A DNA stretch of 64,000 nucleotides from AP-15 sp963818695 (GTDB lineage Bacteria; Pseudomonadota; Alphaproteobacteria; ATCC43930; CGMCC-115725), in NCBI GenBank assembly GCA_963818695.1, contig CAWFTG010000003.1, positions 558,001-622,000 of the forward strand. Reading direction: 5' to 3'. Under the pieces are notes generated by a model that was given only the letters and a program-made list of their open reading frames with translations, was not told the origin of the DNA and did no database searches. The translations under genes and the position numbers were made by a program. Of this stretch, positions 63,368 to 64,000 are shown piece by piece (position 1 is the stretch's first letter; each line of letters opens with the position of its first letter).

Positions 63368-63793
63368 ATGAAACTCGATGAAGCCATGGCCACGGCATAT
63401 CCGAGAAAATATGTCGAAAACATCATCATCGGATTGGAGGATCCGCTGAACGAGCATCTCGTCAAATTGGTTGGTTTCGATTTTCCAGCCGAACAGCGCG
63501 GTCATTTCCGGCGCGAGCTACGGACTTGGCTCGCCAAAATCCAAAGACTGCGGATGAAGCCGGACAACCGAACGGGTTCCTTCAAGTTCTATTACGATCT
63601 CTTATTCGATTATCCATTTGGCGGAGTCGAGGTACAGAATTTGCGGACAATTCTCGACCTGATCAGCGAGGTATACGGCCTGCACCCGACCAAATCCCCG
63701 GAGGAGTTGGCCGAGTGGCTAAAGCAGTTCCATGCCGTACTTGCCGACCGGCTTCACCACGGTCAGACCGTGCTCGACCTGCTGCCGGATTAA
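63368..63793 (+). CDS. Unknown protein between hydantoinase and carbamoylase
   Basis: The 141-residue protein begins MKLDEAMATAYPRKYVENII and has GLEDPLNEHLVKLVGFDFPA, RGHFRRELRTWLAKIQRLRM, FKFYYDLLFDYPFGGVEVQN and HHGQTVLDLLPD. It is soluble and mostly helical. No family was recognised, but its position between the two pathway enzymes, 50 bases after one and 28 before the next, suggests a role in the same operon. Confidence 0.7.
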   Translation: MKLDEAMATAYPRKYVENIIIGLEDPLNEHLVKLVGFDFPAEQRGHFRRELRTWLAKIQRLRMKPDNRTGSFKFYYDLLFDYPFGGVEVQNLRTILDLISEVYGLHPTKSPEELAEWLKQFHAVLADRLHHGQTVLDLLPD

Positions 63794-63821
63794 ATGGCTA
63801 CTTACTGTAAAGGAGTGTCCG

Positions 63822-64000
63822 TGTGTCCCGGAAACTGAAGGCAGCCATCGCGCAATTGGGACCGATCCATCTTGCCGACACTCGCCCCGCCGTTGTCAAA
63901 CGACTGATGATGTTGCTGCGCGAGGCGCATGCGGCGGGCGCCCGGTTTGTCGTCTTTCCCGAACTGGCGCTGACGACGTTCTTCCCACGCTATTGGATAA
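63822..64000 (+). CDS. N-carbamoyl-D-amino-acid hydrolase, 5' part only
   Basis: A GTG at 63822, preceded by AAAGGAG at 63808-63814, opens SRKLKAAIAQLGPIHLADTR and VVKRLMMLLREAHAAGARFV, then VFPELALTTFFPRYW, and runs off the window. The nitrilase-superfamily catalytic Glu is in FPELALTTFFPR, a motif diagnostic of D-N-carbamoylases. It converts N-carbamoyl-D-amino acids to D-amino acids, CO2 and ammonia, directly after the hydantoinase step. Lys and Cys of the triad lie beyond the window. Confidence 0.9.

Overview
The window is GC-rich chromosomal DNA from an alphaproteobacterium. The evidence is a SciP/DUF1153 homologue, which belongs to the CtrA circuit of that class, an MlaC/HpnM-type periplasmic protein, DUF5681 and ISNCY-type genes, and several small palindromic intergenic repeats of the kind common in Bradyrhizobium and related orders. 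No rRNA, tRNA, CRISPR array or replication origin was recognised. A species cannot be named from the sequence.

Layout. 1-8.9 kb: partial TonB-like protein, a recN-ligA repair operon, a GAF-type methionine sulfoxide reductase, an amidohydrolase, a HELxE-motif protein, and a VOC protein joined in frame to a glycine-rich PEP-CTERM protein. 9-17.3 kb: a large haem-motif/beta-propeller exported protein, then an accessory patch (decayed class II aldolase, higBA toxin-antitoxin, membrane proteins, broken resolvase, P-loop kinase, DUF5681 protein). 17.4-28.4 kb: MlaC-like protein, frameshifted FAD oxidase, OmpA-family porin with a strong terminator, small exported proteins, ABC-F ATPase, DUF72 protein, D-threonine aldolase-like enzyme. 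28.4-35.9 kb: a DUF433/DUF5615 module, a BTAD-TolB-TPR regulator, sciP, and the most unusual locus: a gene made of seven 81-bp repeats followed by a DUF6065-like gene, with a DMT exporter convergent to them. 36-44.9 kb: decayed MFS gene, mmsA, YdcF-type protein, RNase Z, CobW-type GTPase, knottin-like secreted peptide, MotA-like/OmpA-like membrane pair. 45-50 kb: inverted repeats, an ISNCY-type insertion sequence, SnoaL-like protein, frameshifted serine hydrolase. 50.4-64 kb: inositol-phosphatase family protein, formyltransferase, sensor kinase, YejF/YejE-like peptide transporter parts, asd, DUF962, AhpD-like, VOC, gamma-glutamyltransferase, and a hydantoinase-carbamoylase pair that runs off the end.

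How genes work together. recN and ligA overlap by an ATGA and are surely co-transcribed. higB/higA form one unit with a palindromic operator over the promoter. The hydantoinase and the N-carbamoyl-D-amino-acid hydrolase carry out consecutive steps, ring opening of hydantoins or dihydropyrimidines and then decarbamoylation. The 81-bp repeat gene has an 11-bp-phased set of TTCAC motifs upstream, the layout expected for a SARP/BTAD-type activator, and such a regulator lies 1 kb away; this link is inference.

Caution. About a dozen otherwise well-conserved genes are interrupted by single-base frameshifts, at least one in a G homopolymer. Much of this may be assembly or sequencing error rather than biology, and such genes are entered as pseudogenes with the intact product named.
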